The position numbers and the translations under genes are program-made. The notes below the pieces were generated by a model. It did not search any database. It had not been told where the DNA came from and saw nothing but the letters and a program-made list of their open reading frames with translations. A stretch of DNA of 64,000 bases, from assembly GCA_016707175.1 (NCBI GenBank), contig JADJIB010000002.1, positions 310,001 to 374,000 of the forward strand, read 5' to 3'. Numbering within the stretch: the stretch's first letter is position 1; each line of letters starts with the position of its first letter. Of this stretch, positions 23,491 to 32,441 are shown piece after piece. Source of the DNA: Candidatus Phosphoribacter hodrii (lineage in GTDB: Bacteria > Actinomycetota > Actinomycetes > Actinomycetales > Dermatophilaceae).

Positions 23491-26268
23491 GTGACAGGTC
23501 GTGGCACCACCGGGCCGATCCTCAACGGCATTCCGAGCCAACTCCCGGACACCGATCCGGAAGAGACGCAGGAATGGCTCGACTCGCTCCAAGGAGTGAT
23601 CGATGAGCAGGGCCGGACCCGGGCGCGCTATCTCATGTTGCAGTTGCTGGCTGCCGCGCGTGGTCAACAGGTCGGGGTGCCGTCGCTGACCGCGACCGAC
23701 TACATCAACACCATCCCGCCGGAGCGTGAGCCCTGGTTCCCCGGCGACGAGGACATCGAGCGGGCCTACCGCCGGTGGATCCGCTGGAACGCGGCCGTGA
23801 TGGTCCACCGGGCTCAGCGCCCGGGCGTGGGCGTCGGCGGGCACATCTCGACTTATGCGTCGGCTGCGACGCTCTACGAGGTCGGGATGAACCACTTCTT
23901 CCGCGGCCAGGACCACCCGGGTGGCGGTGACCAGGTCTTCTTCCAGGGGCATGCGGCTCCGGGGATGTATTCGCGGGCCTTCCTCGAGGGCGTGCTTGAA
24001 GAGGAAGACCTCGACGGTTTCCGTCAGGAGCGCTCCCACGTCGTCGACGGCAAGATCCGGGCGCTGTCGTCCTACCCGCACCCGCGGCTCATGCCGAACT
24101 TCTGGCAGTTCCCGACGGTGTCGATGGGCATCGGCCCGATGAACGCGATCTACCAGGCGCAGTTCAACCGCTACCTGCTCAACCGCGGGATCAAGGACAC
24201 GAGCGACCAGCACGTGTGGGCGTTCCTCGGCGACGGCGAGATGGACGAGCCCGAGTCGCGTGGGCTGCTGCAGCTGGCCGCCAACGAGGAGCTCGACAAC
24301 CTCACCTTCGTCGTCAACTGCAACCTGCAGCGCCTCGACGGCCCGGTCCGCGGCAACGGCAAGATCATCCAAGAGCTCGAGGCGTTCTTCCGCGGCGCCG
24401 GTTGGAACGTCATCAAGGTCGTCTGGGGCCGCGGGTGGGACCCGCTGCTCGCCGCCGACCGCGACGGGGCACTGGCCAACCTCATGAACCAGACCTCTGA
24501 CGGCGACTACCAGACCTTCCGGGCCAACGACGGCAAGTACGTCCGCGAGCACTTCTTCTGGCGCGACCCGCGCACCCGCAAGATGGTCGAGAACTGGACC
24601 GACGACGAGGTGTGGTTCAAGCTGCGCCGCGGCGGGCACGACTACCGCAAGGTGTATGCCGCCTACCGCGCCGCTCTGGAGCACACCGGCCAGCCGACCG
24701 TCATCCTCGTCAAGACCATCAAGGGCTTCACCCTCGGGTCGCACTTCGCCGGCCGCAACGCCACGCACCAGATGAAGAAGCTCACCCTGGAAGACCTCAA
24801 GGGCTTCCGCGACCTGCTGCGCATCCCGATCACGGACGAGCAGCTTGAGGCCGACCCCTACCGCCCGCCGTACTACCGGCCGGACGCCAGCGACCCGGCG
24901 ATGCAGTACATGCGCGAGCGCCGGCGCGTCCTCGGCGGGTCGGTCCCGTCGCGTCGGGTCGAGCACGCCCCCCTGCACCTGCCCGGCGACGACGCCTACA
25001 CCGCCGTCACCAAGGGCTCGGGCAAGCAGGCCGTCGCGACGACCATGGCGTTCGTGCGGCTGCTCAAGGACCTCATGCGGGACAAGGAGTTCGGCCAGCG
25101 CATCGTGCCGATCATCCCGGACGAGGCGCGGACCTTCGGGATGGACTCGTTCTTCCCGACGATCAAGATCTACAACCCCCACGGCCAGAACTACACGCCG
25201 GTCGACCACGACCTGATGCTGGCCTACCGCGAGTCCGAGCAGGGTCAGATCCTGCACCTGGGCATCAACGAGGCCGGGTCCCTTGCGGCGTTCACCGCAG
25301 CGGGCACGGCATACGCCACGCATGGCCAGCCGATGATCCCGATCTATGTCTTCTACTCGATGTTCGGGTTCCAGCGCACCGGCGACTCGATCTGGGCCGC
25401 CGCCGACCAGATGACGCGCGGGTTCCTCATCGGCGCGACGGCGGGCCGCACGACGCTCACCGGCGAGGGGTTGCAGCACGCCGACGGTCACTCGCCGCTG
25501 CTGGCCTCGACCAACCCGGCGGTCGTTGCCTACGACCCGGCCTACGGCTACGAGATCGCGCACATCATGAAGGACGGGCTGCGTCGGATGTACGGCGAGC
25601 CCGAGGACCCGCGCGGTCGCAACGCGATCTACTACATCACGGTCTACAACGAGCCCTACGTGCAGCCGGCCCAGCCTGCCGACCTCGATGTCGAGGGCGT
25701 CATCCGGGGTATCTACAAGCTGCATGCCGCCGACACGTCGGCCTGGACGCACACTGCGCCTCGGGCCCAGTTGCTCGCCTCTGGCGTTGGCGTGCCGTGG
25801 GCGTTGGAGGCCCAGAAGCTGCTCGCCGACGACTTCGGAGTGGCTGCTGACGTCTGGTCGGTCACGTCGTGGAGCGAGCTGCGCCGGGACGCGATGGCGT
25901 GCGATGAGCACGCCTTCCTGCACCCCGAGGAGCCGGCCAAGGTGCCGTTCGTCACCCAGGCCCTGACCGGCGCGCCGGGCCCCGTGCTCGCCGTCTCGGA
26001 CTACATGAAGGCCGTCCAGGACCAGATCGGTCCGTGGGTGCCCGGTGGCCTCACCTCGCTCGGCGCCGACGGGTTCGGCTTCTCCGACACTCGCCAGGCG
26101 GCGCGGCGGGCCTTCCACATCGACGGTCCGTCACTGGCGGTGCGCACCCTGCAGGTGCTCGCCGCGCGTGGCGAAGCCCCCATCGAGTGGGCTCGCACCG
26201 CAGCCGAGAAGTACCGCCTGCTCGACATCAACGCCGGCACCTCCGGCAGTGCGGGCGGCGACGCGTAG
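23491..26268 (+). CDS. aceE: pyruvate dehydrogenase E1 component, homodimeric type
   Basis: AceE is the thiamine-diphosphate enzyme that decarboxylates pyruvate in the pyruvate dehydrogenase complex, feeding acetyl-CoA to the TCA cycle and lipid synthesis. The 925-residue length and sequence fit the single-chain (homodimeric) E1 of actinobacteria and enterobacteria. Visible features: GHISTYASAATLYEVGMNHF, the ThDP-binding GDGEMDEPESRG beginning near residue 247 and ending with an Asn-rich NLTFVVNCNLQRLDGPVRGN, and LHLGINEAGSLAAFTAAGTAYATHG. GTG start with AGGAAG upstream. A 15-bp hairpin follows. E2/E3 genes are not in the window. Confidence 0.98.
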   Translation: MTGRGTTGPILNGIPSQLPDTDPEETQEWLDSLQGVIDEQGRTRARYLMLQLLAAARGQQVGVPSLTATDYINTIPPEREPWFPGDEDIERAYRRWIRWNAAVMVHRAQRPGVGVGGHISTYASAATLYEVGMNHFFRGQDHPGGGDQVFFQGHAAPGMYSRAFLEGVLEEEDLDGFRQERSHVVDGKIRALSSYPHPRLMPNFWQFPTVSMGIGPMNAIYQAQFNRYLLNRGIKDTSDQHVWAFLGDGEMDEPESRGLLQLAANEELDNLTFVVNCNLQRLDGPVRGNGKIIQELEAFFRGAGWNVIKVVWGRGWDPLLAADRDGALANLMNQTSDGDYQTFRANDGKYVREHFFWRDPRTRKMVENWTDDEVWFKLRRGGHDYRKVYAAYRAALEHTGQPTVILVKTIKGFTLGSHFAGRNATHQMKKLTLEDLKGFRDLLRIPITDEQLEADPYRPPYYRPDASDPAMQYMRERRRVLGGSVPSRRVEHAPLHLPGDDAYTAVTKGSGKQAVATTMAFVRLLKDLMRDKEFGQRIVPIIPDEARTFGMDSFFPTIKIYNPHGQNYTPVDHDLMLAYRESEQGQILHLGINEAGSLAAFTAAGTAYATHGQPMIPIYVFYSMFGFQRTGDSIWAAADQMTRGFLIGATAGRTTLTGEGLQHADGHSPLLASTNPAVVAYDPAYGYEIAHIMKDGLRRMYGEPEDPRGRNAIYYITVYNEPYVQPAQPADLDVEGVIRGIYKLHAADTSAWTHTAPRAQLLASGVGVPWALEAQKLLADDFGVAADVWSVTSWSELRRDAMACDEHAFLHPEEPAKVPFVTQALTGAPGPVLAVSDYMKAVQDQIGPWVPGGLTSLGADGFGFSDTRQAARRAFHIDGPSLAVRTLQVLAARGEAPIEWARTAAEKYRLLDINAGTSGSAGGDA

Positions 26269-26288
26269 GTCTGGTTTTCGCTAGAGGA

Positions 26289-26319
26289 AGGCGGGCGGCA
26301 TACCGTATGCCGCCCGCCT
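26289..26319. terminator. aceE terminator formed by an inverted pair of GTATGCC motifs
   Basis: AGGCGGGCGGCATAC (26289-26303), one C, then GTATGCCGCCCGCCT (26305-26319): perfect 15-bp arms. The outer flank (GAGG ... CCTC) extends the pairing. It follows aceE directly. The centre is two copies of the window-wide heptamer placed head to head. Confidence 0.8.
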
Positions 26320-26384
26320 CTCCTTTGCCGCGGCGGCTTCCCTCCCACCCGCTCCGCGCCGCGCGGCTTCCCGGGCCTTGCTGC

Positions 26385-26469
26385 GCACACCGAAGGCCAA
26401 TGGTCTGAGCTGGGCGCCCTGTTGAGCGTGGCCAGCCGGGGAGAGCCCGACCATTGGTATTCGCTGTGC
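26385..26469. repeat. 85-bp palindromic repeat, copy 1
   Basis: The ends are inverted repeats: CCAATGGTC near the left (26397) and GACCATTGG near the right (ending 26457), with the similarity continuing outward to GCACAC and GTGTGC-like ends. The centre holds CCTGTTGAGCGTGG. Two further copies follow at 27242 and 28243. Confidence 0.85.
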
Positions 26470-26475
26470 TGGCGG

Positions 26476-26481
26476 GATACT
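26476..26481 (+). promoter_or_regulatory. -10-like box for the methyltransferase
   Basis: GATACT lies 6 bases before the GTG at 26488, the same spacing as other apparently leaderless genes here. Confidence 0.35.
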
Positions 26482-26487
26482 CCCGGG

Positions 26488-27231
26488 GTGACCTCCTTCG
26501 AGTCGATCAACGTCGGTGACCAGGGACATGTCGCCCACCAGTACGCCACCACGGAGCGGCTTCGCGGCCGGATGTCCGTGTGGGGGCCTGGCGCAACTGG
26601 CCTGGATCCGACGGACGTCCTGTTCGAGGAGTTGGTGGCAAGGTCGCCTCGGACAGTCTTGGAAATCGGTTGCGGCACGGGAGCTTTCGCCAAGCGGGTC
26701 GTCGACGCGCTGCCAGACGTCGACTACCTCGCCACCGATGCGTCACCCGCGATGGTGGCCGCCGCAAGCGCCCAGGGTGTAAGGGCTGAGGTGCGGCCAG
26801 CCGAGGCCACCGGACAACCGACTGGCTCGATCGATGTGGTTGTCGCGGCCTGGATGCTCTATCACGTGCCATCGCTTGACGCCGCCCTAGCCGAGGTGTG
26901 CCGAGTGCTGCGCCCCGGAGGTGCCCTGCTCGCCGTCACCAACGGGGAGCAGCACCTCGCGACGCTCTTCGCCGCAGCCGGGGTGACCCCACCTCGCTCG
27001 ACGTTCACCTCCGAGAACGGTGAGGCCTTGTTGGAGCGGCACTTCGACCGGATCACCCGAACGGACATCGAGACCATCGCCACCTTCCCCGATCACGCGA
27101 GCGCTGCGGCATACCTCGCCACCGTGGACGCGACGTGGGCGGCGGCGCTTCCTGCCTTCGAAGGTGCCCGTCAGGACACCGGATTCACGACCGTGTTCAC
27201 GGCGACCGCACCTCGGGCGGCCACTCGCTGA
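26488..27231 (+). CDS. class I SAM-dependent methyltransferase
   Basis: This 247-residue protein has the SAM-binding VLEIGCGTGAFAKRVVDALP, DYLATDASPAMVAAA, and the UbiE/Methyltransf_11-type strand IDVVVAAWMLYHVPSLDAALAEVCRVLRPGG shortened here as AWMLYHVPSLD and CRVLRPGG. The substrate is unknown; the type often acts on small molecules. GTG 26488 is preferred; the frame is open upstream, but that part overlaps the repeat. The gene sits between two copies of an 85-bp palindromic repeat, with 18 and 10 bases to spare, as if carried as a unit. Confidence 0.88.
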   Translation: MTSFESINVGDQGHVAHQYATTERLRGRMSVWGPGATGLDPTDVLFEELVARSPRTVLEIGCGTGAFAKRVVDALPDVDYLATDASPAMVAAASAQGVRAEVRPAEATGQPTGSIDVVVAAWMLYHVPSLDAALAEVCRVLRPGGALLAVTNGEQHLATLFAAAGVTPPRSTFTSENGEALLERHFDRITRTDIETIATFPDHASAAAYLATVDATWAAALPAFEGARQDTGFTTVFTATAPRAATR

Positions 27232-27241
27232 CCGACGTCCG

Positions 27242-27327
27242 GCAGACGGAATGCCATTGGTCTGCGGCCGGCACGCCTGTTGAGCGTGGTCAACCCCGGA
27301 AGCCCAGACCATTGGTCTTCGGTGTGC
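27242..27327. repeat. 85-bp palindromic repeat, copy 2
   Basis: It matches copy 1 in its ends (CCATTGGTCT ... AGACCATTGG, one mismatch) and centre (CGCCTGTTGAGCGTGGTCAA). It lies between the methyltransferase and the frameshifted DUF559-type gene. Confidence 0.85.
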
Positions 27328-27379
27328 AGGCTGTGGATAACGTCAGCGCCAACGCTGGCGCACGCGGCACTCTTGTCGG

Positions 27380-28284
27380 GTGCCCGAAATCCTCCCCCAC
27401 GCCGCGGTGAGCCGTCTGCTCACCGAGCGCGGTTGGGTGGCGTCGTGGGGCGACCTTCGAACCGTCGCCGACCGCGGCACCCTCGAAACCCTCCTCGCCG
27501 CCGGTCCCCTCCAGCGCGTCGCGCGTGGCCGGTATGCCGCCCCCGTCGAGATCCCAGCCCGGCTCGCCGCTGAACGCGTCGCCGGCGTTGCCTCCCATCG
27601 GACGGCGGCGCAGCACTACGGGCTCGCCATGAAGTGGGTGCCAAGCCAGCCTTGCGTCACCGTCCGACGCGGGCGGAGCCTCGGTGGCCGCGGCAAGGGG
27701 CTGCACCTGTCCTATCGATCGCTGCCAACTTCTGACATCGACGGATGGATCACCACGCCGCTGCGAACCGTCCTGGACTGCGCCGCGACCCTCCCCTTCG
27801 ACGAGGCACTAACGATCGCCGACTCCGCGCTTCGCGACCGCAAGATCACCCGTGCCCAGCTCGTCGACCGCGCCGCCACCTGGCCGACGCGTGGGCGGCA
27901 GCGAGTGCTGCGAGTGGCCGCCCACGCCGACCCTCGGGCTTCCGGGCCCATCGAATCGGTCCTGCGCGCGATCTGCCTCGAGATCCCAGGTTTGAGGGTC
28001 ACCCCGCAGGTGCGGATTGAGCGGTTGGGGAAGTTCCTCGCGCTGGTCGACCTGGCCGACGAGCGGCTGCGCATCGTCATCGAGGCTGAGGGCTTCGAAT
28101 TCCACGGCGACCGGGAGGGGTTCGACCGCGACTGCCGCCGCTACGACGAGTTGGTGGCCGAGGGTGGGTGGTGCTGCGCTTCACGTGGGAGCACATCATG
28201 CGTCGTGATCGCTGGGTCGCCCAGATCCTCGCAGCCACCGTCGCACACCGAATGACAATGGTCGACGCCCGCCTCGCCTGCTGA
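27380..28284 (+). pseudogene. AbiEi-like / DUF559 protein with -1 frameshift
   Basis: The N-terminal part (EILPHAAVSRLLTERGWVASWGDLRT as a winged helix, then VASHRTAAQHYGLAMKW) resembles AbiEi-type proteins, and the C-terminal part (LRIVIEAEGFEFHG, DRDCRRYDELVAEG) is a DUF559 domain of the Vsr-like nuclease fold. At about 28162 a base is missing: as written the frame turns to GGWCCASRGS, but adding one base gives GWVVLRFTWEHIM, then RRDRWVAQILAATV, a typical ending, up to TGA at 28284 (301 residues). The corrected end is encoded by repeat copy 3. GTG start at 27380. It is either a broken accessory gene or a sequencing error. Confidence 0.82.
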
Positions 28285-28328
28285 GCACGAGCGGTGGTCG
28301 GCTCCCCGACCATTGGTATGCCGTGTGC
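28243..28328. repeat. 85-bp palindromic repeat, copy 3
   Basis: It has the same end structure (GCACACCGAATGACAATGGTC ... in short CAATGGTCG and CGACCATTGG) and the centre CGCCTGCTGAGC. Its right arm contains a GTATGCCG motif. It covers the real 3' end of the preceding broken gene. Confidence 0.8.
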
Positions 28329-28411
28329 GCCCGGCTCCGAGGTCGCTGAGGTGATGAGGGTGATGGGTGACCGGAGCGCGGACGGGGGGACGCGGCATAC
28401 CGCTGCGGTTC

Positions 28412-28417
28412 TAGGCT
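28412..28417 (+). promoter_or_regulatory. -10 box for a leaderless start
   Basis: TAGGCT lies 7 bases before the argG GTG at 28425, with no Shine-Dalgarno sequence. Confidence 0.5.
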
Positions 28418-28424
28418 TGCGCGC

Positions 28425-29855
28425 GTGTCCAAGGTCCTCACCTCACTCCCGGTCGGCGAACGCGTCGGCATCGCATTCTCCGGCGGTCTCGACACGTCGG
28501 TAGCCGTCGCCTGGATGCGTGACAAGGGAGCGATCCCCTGCACGTACACCGCCGACATCGGGCAGTACGACGAGCCCGACATCGACTCGGTGCCGGGGCG
28601 CGCCGGGGCCTATGGCGCGGAGCTCTCGCGGCTGGTCGACTGCCGCGCCGCGCTCGTCGAGGAGGGGCTGTCGGCGCTGGCCTGCGGGGCGTTCCACATC
28701 CGCTCGGGCGGCAAGCAGTACTTCAACACCACTCCCCTGGGCCGCGCCGTCACCGGCACTCTGTTGGTGCGCGCCATGCGCGAGGACGGCGTCGACATCT
28801 GGGGCGACGGGTCGACCTACAAGGGCAACGACATCGAGCGGTTCTACCGCTACGGCCTGATCGCCAACCCCAACCTGCGGATCTACAAGCCGTGGCTGGA
28901 CGCCGACTTCGTCAACGAGCTCGGTGGGCGCACCGAGATGTCGCAGTGGATGGCGGCGCATGGCCTGCCCTACCGCGACTCGGTGGAGAAGGCCTATTCG
29001 ACCGACGCCAACCTGTGGGGCGCGACCCACGAGGCCAAGCGCCTGGAGCACCTGGACACCTCGATCGAGATCGTCGAACCGATCATGGGCGTGCGGTTCT
29101 GGGACGCGGCCGTTGACGTGCCCTCCGAGGACGTCACGATCGCCTTCGTCCAGGGGCGCCCCGTGTCGATCAACGGGCAGGAGTTCACCGACGCGGTGGC
29201 TCTGGTCCACGAGGCCAACGTCATCGGTGGCCGCCACGGGCTCGGCATGGCCGACCAGATCGAGAACCGGATCATCGAGGCCAAGAGCCGCGGGATCTAT
29301 GAGGCCCCCGGCATGGCGCTGTTGTTCATCGCCTACGAGCGGCTGCTGTCGGCGATCCACAACGAGGACACCATCGCCAACTACCACTACGAAGGGCGGC
29401 GGCTTGGGCGGCTGCTCTACGAAGGGCGTTGGTTCGACCCCCAGTCGCTCATGCTGCGCGAGTCGCTGCAGCGGTGGGTCGCCTCTGCGGTGACCGGCGA
29501 GGTCGTGCTGCGGCTGCGTCGCGGCGACGACTACTCGATCCTCGACACGCGTGGGCCGGCCTTCTCCTACCACCCGGACAAGTTGTCGATGGAGCGCACC
29601 GAGGACGCCGCGTTCGGCCCGCTGGACCGGATCGGCCAACTCACCATGCGCAACCTCGACATCGCGGACACGCGAGCCAAACTGGAGCTGTATGCCGCGC
29701 AGGGCCAGTTGCTCGGCGGTCACGCCGAGCTCATCGGCCGGTTGGAGCCGGGCGGCGCTGGTGCGATTGCCGCAAACCCCGAGGTGGCCGACGAAGGCGA
29801 CTCGGAGGGCTTGGACCGCGCGGCCATGGAGAGTGGCACCGACTGGACCGACTGA
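28425..29855 (+). CDS. argG: argininosuccinate synthase, long form
   Basis: ArgG joins citrulline and aspartate using ATP in arginine synthesis. The 476-residue protein has the PP-loop AFSGGLDTS (Ser19-Ser25) and GQYDEPDIDSVPGRA. It is the longer, E. coli-type ArgG (about 447 residues), rather than the roughly 400-residue form found inside the arginine operon of most actinobacteria; features such as FNTTPLGRAVTGTLLVRAM and GDGSTYKGNDIERFYRYGL fit that type. It starts at GTG 28425, apparently leaderless. It stands alone rather than in an arg operon, so it may be a separate acquisition or a lineage trait. Confidence 0.97.
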   Translation: MSKVLTSLPVGERVGIAFSGGLDTSVAVAWMRDKGAIPCTYTADIGQYDEPDIDSVPGRAGAYGAELSRLVDCRAALVEEGLSALACGAFHIRSGGKQYFNTTPLGRAVTGTLLVRAMREDGVDIWGDGSTYKGNDIERFYRYGLIANPNLRIYKPWLDADFVNELGGRTEMSQWMAAHGLPYRDSVEKAYSTDANLWGATHEAKRLEHLDTSIEIVEPIMGVRFWDAAVDVPSEDVTIAFVQGRPVSINGQEFTDAVALVHEANVIGGRHGLGMADQIENRIIEAKSRGIYEAPGMALLFIAYERLLSAIHNEDTIANYHYEGRRLGRLLYEGRWFDPQSLMLRESLQRWVASAVTGEVVLRLRRGDDYSILDTRGPAFSYHPDKLSMERTEDAAFGPLDRIGQLTMRNLDIADTRAKLELYAAQGQLLGGHAELIGRLEPGGAGAIAANPEVADEGDSEGLDRAAMESGTDWTD

Positions 29856-29920
29856 GCGACGACGCCGCGCAGCGAAGCAACTGGCCACCGACTAAACGAC
29901 GGTTGTGGGCGGCATACAAA

Positions 29921-29926
29921 TAGGAT
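29921..29926 (+). promoter_or_regulatory. -10 box for a leaderless start
   Basis: TAGGAT lies 6 bases before the GTG at 29933 of the PucR-type regulator gene. Confidence 0.5.
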
Positions 29927-29932
29927 GCTGGC

Positions 29933-31177
29933 GTGAACAGCGCCGTTGCCCGTCGCCGCCCGGGGCCACAGACCCGGCGCGCGATCGAGCGTGGGGCCGG
30001 CACCCTCTCGGATGCCGCATTACGCAGGATCGAGACCCAGCACGACTGGTACCGCGCGCTCCCGCCTGCCGAACGCTCGTGGGTCGGTCTGGTCGCCCAG
30101 GCCGGGATCGCCGCCTTCGTCGCGTGGCTGGCTGACGAGTCGGGCACCGCGCCGGTGACCGCTGACGTCTTCGGCACGGCACCTCGGGAGCTCACGTCGG
30201 CCATCACCTTGCGCCAGACTCTCGACCTCATCCGCAGCGTCGTCGACGTCGTCGAGGACGAGGTCCATGTGTTGGCCGTGCCGGGCGACGAGCAGGCGGT
30301 GCGCGAGGGGGTGCTGCGCTACTCCAGGGAGATCGCCTTCGCTGCAGCGCAGGTCTATGCCCAAGCCGCCGAGGCTCGCGGCGCGTGGGACGCCCGGCTG
30401 GAAGCACTCGTCGTCGATGCCGTCCTGCGCGGGGAAGCCGACGACTCGATGCAGTCGCGTGCCACGGCTCTGGGCTGGGGCTCGGTGTCGGACGTCACCG
30501 TCGTCGCGGGCCGAACTCCTTCTGGCAGTAGCGCATCCGCGGTCGATGCCATCCGTCGAGCCGCTGCGCGCCGCCAGGTCGAAGCCCTCACCGCGGTCCA
30601 AGGTCGACGTCTGGTCATCATCCTCGGGCGCACGACCCGCCCGGCCGAGATCGTCACCGCCGTGGCCGACCTCTTCGGCGACGGCCCGATCGTTCTCGGC
30701 CCGACAGTGCCCCACCTCTTCGCCGCCGGACGCTCTGCGCGCGCCGCCATCAACGGTCTCGCCGCTGCCGATGGGTGGCCGCAGGCGCCCCGACCGGTGT
30801 CGGCCGACGAGCTCCTCCCGGAGCGCGTCCTCGTCGGTGACGTTCACGCCCGACGGGTGCTCGTCGAGCGGATCGCGACGCCGTTGCGCGCCCACGAGGT
30901 GCTGCTCGACACGGCCACGGCATACCTCGACTCCGGGGGTCTCGAGTCGGCGGCGCGGGTCCTCTTCGTCCATCCCAACACCGTGCGCTACCGCCTCGGG
31001 AAGATCGCCGAACTCACCGGCTACGACCTCACCCACCCCCGCGACGGGTATGCCGTCCGCCTGGCTCTCGCCCTCGCCCGCCTCTCGGGGTCCCCTCCGG
31101 CGGCCCGCCGTCCGGTTCCGACGCCCGCGGTGCCCCGCGACGGAGCGGCCGGAGACGGCATACCCCAATCTTTGTAG
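29933..31177 (+). CDS. PucR/CdaR-type regulator, likely FasR-like activator of the fab operon
   Basis: This 414-residue regulator has a C-terminal PucR-type helix-turn-helix (ATAYLDSGGLESAARVLF, then VHPNTVRYRLGKIAELTGYDL) and an N-terminal sensing part. In Streptomyces a related gene, fasR, lies directly before fabD and activates the fatty-acid operon; position and fold here are the same. It begins with GTG after a -10 TAGGAT. 79 bases separate it from fabD. That gap contains TCACG-gcta-CGTGA, a possible operator, but this is unproven. Confidence 0.88.
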   Translation: MNSAVARRRPGPQTRRAIERGAGTLSDAALRRIETQHDWYRALPPAERSWVGLVAQAGIAAFVAWLADESGTAPVTADVFGTAPRELTSAITLRQTLDLIRSVVDVVEDEVHVLAVPGDEQAVREGVLRYSREIAFAAAQVYAQAAEARGAWDARLEALVVDAVLRGEADDSMQSRATALGWGSVSDVTVVAGRTPSGSSASAVDAIRRAAARRQVEALTAVQGRRLVIILGRTTRPAEIVTAVADLFGDGPIVLGPTVPHLFAAGRSARAAINGLAAADGWPQAPRPVSADELLPERVLVGDVHARRVLVERIATPLRAHEVLLDTATAYLDSGGLESAARVLFVHPNTVRYRLGKIAELTGYDLTHPRDGYAVRLALALARLSGSPPAARRPVPTPAVPRDGAAGDGIPQSL

Positions 31178-31256
31178 GAAACCTCCAAACCTGCCCCCCG
31201 GAACTTCGTCGGTTTCAGGTCACAAGACGATCACGGCTACGTGACACGCTGATGAC

Positions 31257-32441
31257 GTGCTCGCGATCGTCTGCCCCGGCCAGGGCTCACAGGCCCCAGG
31301 ACTGCTCGCTCCGTGGTTGGAGCTGCCCTCCGTCCACGACCGGATGCAGTGGTTCACCACCGTCGCTGGCATCGACCTGCTCGAACACGGCACCGAGTCC
31401 GACGCCGACACGATCCGGGACACGGCGATCGCCCAACCGCTGATCGTTGCGTCCGGCCTCGCCGCGCTGCTTGAGCTCTTCCCGAAGCCCTCCGAGGCGT
31501 TCACCCAGGTGTCGGTCGGAGCCGGGCACTCCGTCGGCGAGATCACGGCCGCGGCAGGGACCGGGGTCATCACCGCCGAGCAGGCGCTGGTGTTCGTCCG
31601 TGAGCGCGGTCGCCAGATGGCGAAGGCGAGCGCGGTGACTCCGACCGGGATGAGCGCGGTCGTCGGCGGGGACGCCCAAGAGGTCGCGGCGGCCATTGCC
31701 GCCCAGGGGCTCACCGCCGCCAACATGAACACCGCCGGCCAGGTTGTCGCCGCTGGGACGCTCGAGCAGTTGCGCGCCCTCGCCGCCGCGCCACCGGCCA
31801 AGGCCCGCGTCATCCCGTTGCAGGTGGCGGGCGCGTTCCACACCCAACACATGGCCCCCGCCGTGGATCGGCTCGCGGCCTACGCCCGCGCGATGACCAC
31901 CCGCGAGGCCCACACCAAGCTCATCTCCAACCGCGACGGGCACGTCGTGCGCTCCGGGCGCGAGGTGCTCAACCGCCTCGTGACCCAGGTCAGCTCGCCG
32001 GTGCGTTGGGACCTGTGCATGCAGACGATGCTCGACCTCGGCGTCACCGGTCTCATCGAGATCCCGCCTGCCGGCACCCTCGTCGGTCTGGCGAAGCGGG
32101 CCATGCCCGGGGTCGAACTGCTGGCGATCAAGGGGCCCGAAGACCTCGACGCGGCCCGGCGCATGGTCGCCGATCACGGCGATCGCCCGGACCCGTCGGC
32201 CGACCCCGAGTGGAGCCTGGTCATCGCCCCGACCAAGGGCACGCTGAGCTTCGGTTCGGTCGCCGTCGGTGACCAGATCAGCCGGGGCACCGTCCTGGCG
32301 CAGGTGCGCACCGCGGACGGCGACGTCGCGGTGACCGCGCCGCACAGCGGCTGGCTGAGCCAATGGCTCGTCCGCGATGGAGATGACGTCGGCCCGGGCC
32401 AACCGGTCCTGCGGTTGGCCCCGAAGGGAGCACTGTCGTGA
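31257..32441 (+). CDS. fabD: malonyl-CoA:ACP transacylase with C-terminal biotinyl/lipoyl-like domain
   Basis: FabD loads malonyl groups onto ACP for fatty-acid synthesis. Active-site residues are Ser92 (GAGHSVGEITA), Arg117 and His195 (GAFHTQHM), with the N-terminal PGQGSQ. Normal FabD is about 310 residues; this one has 394. The extra 75 residues (about 320-394) look like a barrel-sandwich hybrid domain: LVIAPTKGTLSFGSVAVGD then VTAPHSGWLSQWLVRDGDDV. The modified lysine of true biotinyl/lipoyl domains is not seen. The GTG start has only a weak ribosome site. It overlaps fabH by four bases. Confidence 0.93.
   Translation: MLAIVCPGQGSQAPGLLAPWLELPSVHDRMQWFTTVAGIDLLEHGTESDADTIRDTAIAQPLIVASGLAALLELFPKPSEAFTQVSVGAGHSVGEITAAAGTGVITAEQALVFVRERGRQMAKASAVTPTGMSAVVGGDAQEVAAAIAAQGLTAANMNTAGQVVAAGTLEQLRALAAAPPAKARVIPLQVAGAFHTQHMAPAVDRLAAYARAMTTREAHTKLISNRDGHVVRSGREVLNRLVTQVSSPVRWDLCMQTMLDLGVTGLIEIPPAGTLVGLAKRAMPGVELLAIKGPEDLDAARRMVADHGDRPDPSADPEWSLVIAPTKGTLSFGSVAVGDQISRGTVLAQVRTADGDVAVTAPHSGWLSQWLVRDGDDVGPGQPVLRLAPKGALS

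Noticed and set aside
23473..26118. A long (881-codon) open frame on the minus strand opposite aceE
   Set aside because: It mirrors aceE, whose protein is clearly conserved over its full length. High-GC genes often leave an open antisense frame; its translation resembles no family.
26385..28328. Integron attC sites around gene cassettes
   Set aside because: The centre GTTGAGC fits GTTRRRY, but it is in the middle and not at the ends; no integrase is present and the genes lie in ordinary context. A MITE/REP-type repeat is simpler.
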